The position numbers and the translations under genes were made by a program. DNA of 8,872 bases from Flavobacteriales bacterium (GTDB taxonomy: Bacteria > Bacteroidota > Bacteroidia > Flavobacteriales_D > Cryomorphaceae), in NCBI GenBank assembly GCA_020200995.1, contig JAIVHQ010000286.1, forward strand, positions 1 through 8,872, written 5' to 3'. Below the pieces are notes generated by a model that saw only the letters and a list, made by a program, of their open reading frames with translations, did no database searches and was not told where the DNA came from. The number at the start of each line of letters is the position of its first letter. Position 1 is the stretch's first letter. Below are positions 6,320 through 8,872 of the stretch, piece after piece.

Positions 6320-7087
6320 TCAGCACTCCACGACGAGGCCGTCGTGGGCGAGCCAAATATTTTCCGGAAGGGTGGGCGCCACCTTTTCATGGAGCCCGAG
6401 CAGGTGGGAGATGTGGGTAAAATAAGCCCGCTTCGGCTTGAGGAAATTCACCATTTCGATGGCGTCCTCGAGGTTGAAATGTGAAATGTGGGGCTGAATG
6501 CGGAGTGCGTTGAGCACCAATACGTCGAGGCCCTTCAGCTTATCCAGCTCTTTGTCGTCGATGGTTTTGGCATCGGTGACATAGGCGAGGTCGCCGATTC
6601 GGAAACCGAGCACGGGCATCTTGTAATGCATCACCCGGATGGGCATCACTTCGAGGCCCTCCACTTCGAAAGGCGCCTCGTGCGAAATGTCGTGAAGGTT
6701 CACTTGGGGTACTCCCGGGTATTTATAATCGCTGAACACGTAATGGAACTCGCGCTTCAATGCGACCTGAACGGCATCGGAAGCATACATCTCCAGGGGT
6801 TTTTTGTGTTTAAAATTAAACGGGCGGATGTCGTCCATCCCCGCCACATGGTCTTTGTGCTCGTGGGTATAGAGCACGGCATCGACGTTTTCGACTTCAG
6901 CACGAAGCATTTGCTGCCTGAAGTCGGGACCTGTATCGACCACCAAAGTTTTTCCTTCTGTTTCTATCATTGCCGAAGTTCGCAGGCGATTGTCGCGCGG
7001 ATCATTCGACATACACACTTCGCATTTGCACCCTATCACAGGAATGCCCTGCGAAGTTCCCGTTCCCAAAAAAGTAAGTTTCGTCAT
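6320..7087 (-). CDS. PhnP-like metallo-beta-lactamase-fold hydrolase
   Basis: The protein is 255 residues. It begins MTKLTFLGTGTSQGIP, the typical first strand and loop of the fold. The dinuclear metal motif THEHKDH (74-80) supplies His75, His77, Asp79 and His80; further likely ligands are His154 (MHYKMP), Asp172 (VTDAK) and His225 (FTHISH). A CxCxxC cluster (Cys20, 22, 25), together with His228, matches the extra structural zinc site described for E. coli PhnP, a cyclic-phosphate phosphodiesterase of phosphonate degradation. No other phn gene is visible here, so the natural substrate is uncertain; cyclic phosphodiesters or nucleotide-type substrates are plausible. It is convergent with the dihydroorotase-like gene, with 16 bases between stops, and has its own near-leaderless promoter. 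Confidence 0.9.
   Translation of the reverse strand: MTKLTFLGTGTSQGIPVIGCKCEVCMSNDPRDNRLRTSAMIETEGKTLVVDTGPDFRQQMLRAEVENVDAVLYTHEHKDHVAGMDDIRPFNFKHKKPLEMYASDAVQVALKREFHYVFSDYKYPGVPQVNLHDISHEAPFEVEGLEVMPIRVMHYKMPVLGFRIGDLAYVTDAKTIDDKELDKLKGLDVLVLNALRIQPHISHFNLEDAIEMVNFLKPKRAYFTHISHLLGLHEKVAPTLPENIWLAHDGLVVEC
6328..6347. terminator. Hairpin near the convergent gene ends
   Basis: CCACGAC (6328-6334) and GTCGTGG (6341-6347) form a perfect 7-bp stem with loop GAGGCC. It lies in the last codons of the minus-strand hydrolase and 25 bases after the stop of the plus-strand gene. No T-run follows on either strand, so termination is only suggested by position; it could equally be chance coding sequence. 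Confidence 0.25.
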
Positions 7088-7092
7088 TGGTA

Positions 7093-7100
7093 CAAAAGTA
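7093..7100 (-). promoter_or_regulatory. -7 box for the PhnP-like gene; leaderless start
   Basis: On the minus strand this reads TACTTTTG, a perfect TAnnTTTG match, only five bases (TACCA) before the ATG at 7087. The transcript would begin at about the start codon. A TTG on the minus strand at 7116-7114 is closer than the usual -33 spacing, so the upstream element is uncertain. Confidence 0.6.
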
Positions 7101-7168
7101 CGGATTATCGCCGCAATGCCCGCCTGTTAAAAAGGGCGAAAAGCCTGTGGCAATTCTCACAAAGGCCT

Positions 7169-7176
7169 TAACTTCG
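7169..7176 (+). promoter_or_regulatory. Possible weak -7 box for the downstream unknown-function gene
   Basis: TAACTTCG differs from TAnnTTTG at one position and ends 25 bases before the TTG start at 7202. It lies in the 114-bp divergent intergenic region. No clear -33 element is visible. Confidence 0.3.
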
Positions 7177-7201
7177 CGAACACACCAATCACAAGCACAC
7201 A

Positions 7202-8713
7202 TTGGAAAGGGTAATACTCGCATCAAAGCAAAAGGCACTCAGAATTAATTTGGATCCCGATTTGTATGGCACATTTGCCGAGATCGGTGCGGGGCAGGAA
7301 GTCGTCCGACATTTCTTTCGTTCGGGTGGCGCGTCGGGTACCATCGCAAAGGCGATGTCGGCTTACGACAAGGACTTTAGCGATGCGATATACGGCACTG
7401 AAGAAAACAACCGCTATGTATGCGAGCCGCGGTTGCGAAAAATGACCAACCACGAGTACCACCTGATTGAGGAGCGACTGGATCGCAGTAAGCACCCCTC
7501 CAAAAAGTTTTTCGCTTATGCCAATACCGTTGCCACTATTGACTTTCACAAACGGTATCAGGGCCACGGCTGGATGGGTATTAAATTTCAAACCGGGGCA
7601 GAGAAGGAACCCAACGAAGTAATACTTCACGTGCAGCTCCACGAAAATGATGCTGCTACCCAGCAGGAAACCATTGGTGTGCTCGGTGTAAATATGATTT
7701 ACGGAAGTTTTTTCTATTACCAGAATGCCAGAGAATTTCTGCAATCGCTCTATGACAACCTGACCCGCGACCAAATTGAGATCGACATGATTTCAATGAC
7801 AGGGCCCGATTTCGAAAAGGTTGATAACCGATTGCTCAGCCTCCAGCTGGTAAAGAACGGTATGACCGACGCTGTAATTTTCAGCCCTGACGGCAAGAAC
7901 CTGCAGCCCGCAGATGTGCTCTACAAGAAAAATATTCTCGCCATCCGAGGAAGCTTCAGACCCGTTACCAAGGTGAACATCGATATGATCATCAACGGCT
8001 ACAACAAGTTTGTGACCGAAAACCGGGTAGACCCCGAAAAGCTTCAGGTGCTTTTCGAAATTACCCTGAGTAACCTTCGCGCAGATGGTGACATCGACGA
8101 GCAAGACTTCATCGACCGGGCGGACATCTTATGCTCCTTGGGTCAAACGGTGCTAATCTCCAATTACCAGGAATACTACAAACTCATTCACTACTTCTCC
8201 AACTTCACCAAGTTGCGGATGGGCCTGATCATGGGTATCAACAACATGGTGGAACTCTTTAATGAGAAATATTACCGCGACCTCAACGGCGGTATTCTCG
8301 AGGCTTTCGGAATCCTGTTTACACGCGATTTGAAAGTGTACCTCTACCCCTCTCAGCCCGAGCCTTCGGATGAGATTCAGACGAGCAAAAACATGCCGGT
8401 ACATCCACGCCTGCGCCCGCTCTACGACTACCTGCTCAACAACGGACGGATTGTGGACCTGGAGGACTTCGATCCCGAAGTACTCCAGATACAAAGCCGG
8501 GAAGCCCTGAGAAAAATCCGCGAAGGAGAATCAGGCTGGGAAACCATGGTGCCTAATTACGTCGATGTAATGATCAAGAAGGACAAACTCTTCGGCTACA
8601 TTCCCGCCGCACAGGAAGGTGAAAGCTCAGAAAAGAGATCTTCAAAAAAGACGGACTCAAAGGCTGAAAAAGACAGCTCAAAAGAGACTGCAAAAGAAAA
8701 GAGCAAGTCCTAA
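7202..8713 (+). CDS. Conserved Bacteroidota protein of unknown function with Lys/Ser-rich C-terminal tail
   Basis: The protein is 503 residues, starting at TTG (7202); no ATG or GTG lies before the conserved opening ILASKQKALRINLDPDLYG (5-23), so a rare start codon is the best choice. I recognise conserved segments such as GTFAEIGAGQEVVRHFFR (23-40), GGASGTIAKAMSAYDKDFSD (42-61), MDA-type VDNRLLSLQLVKNGMTDAV in the middle, and LRGSFRPVTKVN-like and FEITLSNLRADG segments (the first here reads IRGSFRPVTKVN). These belong to a protein common in Bacteroidota whose role is not known to me. Relatives have, as I recall, automated names such as nicotinate-nucleotide adenylyltransferase, but the nucleotidyltransferase H/TxGH signature is not seen. 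There is no signal peptide or membrane helix, so it is probably cytoplasmic. Residues from about 469 onward form a low-complexity Lys/Ser/Glu tail, probably disordered. Confidence 0.85.
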   Translation: MERVILASKQKALRINLDPDLYGTFAEIGAGQEVVRHFFRSGGASGTIAKAMSAYDKDFSDAIYGTEENNRYVCEPRLRKMTNHEYHLIEERLDRSKHPSKKFFAYANTVATIDFHKRYQGHGWMGIKFQTGAEKEPNEVILHVQLHENDAATQQETIGVLGVNMIYGSFFYYQNAREFLQSLYDNLTRDQIEIDMISMTGPDFEKVDNRLLSLQLVKNGMTDAVIFSPDGKNLQPADVLYKKNILAIRGSFRPVTKVNIDMIINGYNKFVTENRVDPEKLQVLFEITLSNLRADGDIDEQDFIDRADILCSLGQTVLISNYQEYYKLIHYFSNFTKLRMGLIMGINNMVELFNEKYYRDLNGGILEAFGILFTRDLKVYLYPSQPEPSDEIQTSKNMPVHPRLRPLYDYLLNNGRIVDLEDFDPEVLQIQSREALRKIREGESGWETMVPNYVDVMIKKDKLFGYIPAAQEGESSEKRSSKKTDSKAEKDSSKETAKEKSKS

Positions 8714-8717
8714 AAAC

Positions 8718-8744
8718 CTGAGTTCGATTCTTCTTCGGATTCAG
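8718..8744 (+). terminator. Hairpin just after the unknown-function gene
   Basis: CTGAGTTCGA (8718-8727) pairs with TCGGATTCAG (8735-8744) over 10 bp, counting two G-U wobbles, across a 7-nt loop. It begins four bases after the TAA stop and follows an A-run (8712-8716). There is no following T-run, so it is a candidate terminator or 3'-end stabiliser. Confidence 0.4.
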
Positions 8745-8768
8745 AACGCCTGTAAATTATTCGTTTCA

Positions 8769-8798
8769 CTCACCCTTCGGGCTCCCTCCGGTCGTGAG
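8769..8798. repeat. Inverted repeat CTCAC…GTGAG with inner hairpin
   Basis: CTCAC (8769-8773) and GTGAG (8794-8798) flank a 20-base interior that holds the small hairpin CCC-TTC-GGG (8773-8781). Another GTGAG follows at 8816-8820. It looks like a short intergenic palindromic repeat, but only one copy is in the window. Confidence 0.35.
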
Positions 8799-8826
8799 AA
8801 CGCTGACGCTTAGTTGTGAGTTTTGA

Positions 8827-8871
8827 CTAAAAATGATGAAGTAATAGCGGGCTATTTCGAATCATTTTTAG
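8827..8871. repeat. 45-bp imperfect palindrome at the window edge
   Basis: CTAAAAATGAT (8827-8837) is the exact reverse complement of ATCATTTTTAG (8861-8871), an 11-bp perfect arm. Inside, AATAGC (8843-8848) and GCTATT (8851-8856) form a second stem, separated from the outer one by a 5x4 internal loop. The T-run within the right arm would suit a bidirectional terminator; a mobile-element end or dispersed palindrome is also possible. The window ends one base later. Confidence 0.6.
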
Positions 8872-8872
8872 G

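Noticed and set aside
6488..7171. Plus-strand open frame of 227 codons
   Set aside because: It is the antisense of the PhnP-like gene, whose metal-binding motifs are unmistakable on the minus strand.
7202..8713. Nicotinate-nucleotide adenylyltransferase assignment
   Set aside because: The N-terminus lacks the H/TxGH nucleotidyltransferase signature, and the length is more than twice that of NadD.
8619..8813. Small Lys/Arg-rich open frame
   Set aside because: It overlaps the Lys/Ser-coding tail of the larger gene in another frame; its composition is a by-product of A/G-rich codons.

Overview
The window is chromosomal DNA from a member of the Bacteroidota, probably a Flavobacteriales-like lineage. 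The evidence is a type IX secretion (T9SS) type B sorting domain, a PorP/SprF-family gene, a BatA-type VWA protein beside a dihydroorotase-like gene, a conserved 'KQKALRINLD' protein that I know only from this phylum, and Bacteroidota-type -7 promoter boxes (TAnnTTTG) just upstream of several starts. The order is a guess; no rRNA or tRNA gene is present to fix it.

Layout. Positions 1-878 hold the 3' end of a large secreted adhesin with SprB-like repeats and a gliding-motility-type C-terminal sorting domain. It overlaps by one base (TAATG) a PorP/SprF outer-membrane gene (878-1877), which is broken by a frameshift near 1360. A separately promoted PaiB-like flavin-binding protein follows (1944-2561). 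From 2562 to about 3060 there is no gene; this stretch holds a tandem array of 152-bp units, each containing a long imperfect palindrome, with a small extra palindrome inserted between copies 2 and 3. A leaderless-looking promoter then drives a BatA-like VWA membrane protein (3086-5038), which overlaps by ATGA a dihydroorotase homologue lacking most metal ligands (5035-6303). A PhnP-type metallo-beta-lactamase-fold hydrolase runs convergently on the minus strand (6320-7087). A divergent intergenic region separates it from a conserved protein of unknown function with a lysine/serine-rich tail (7202-8713). The last 159 bases are non-coding and rich in inverted repeats, one of which runs to the window edge.

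How the genes relate. The adhesin and PorP/SprF genes form a typical T9SS cargo/partner pair, and the frameshift would be expected to impair secretion or anchoring of that adhesin if it is real. The BatA-like and dihydroorotase-like genes look translationally coupled. The others look like independent housekeeping or accessory genes. The items most worth a second look are the palindromic repeat array, the degenerate dihydroorotase, the quasi-palindrome at the PorP frameshift, and three genes whose -7 boxes lie 5 to 14 bases from the ATG.
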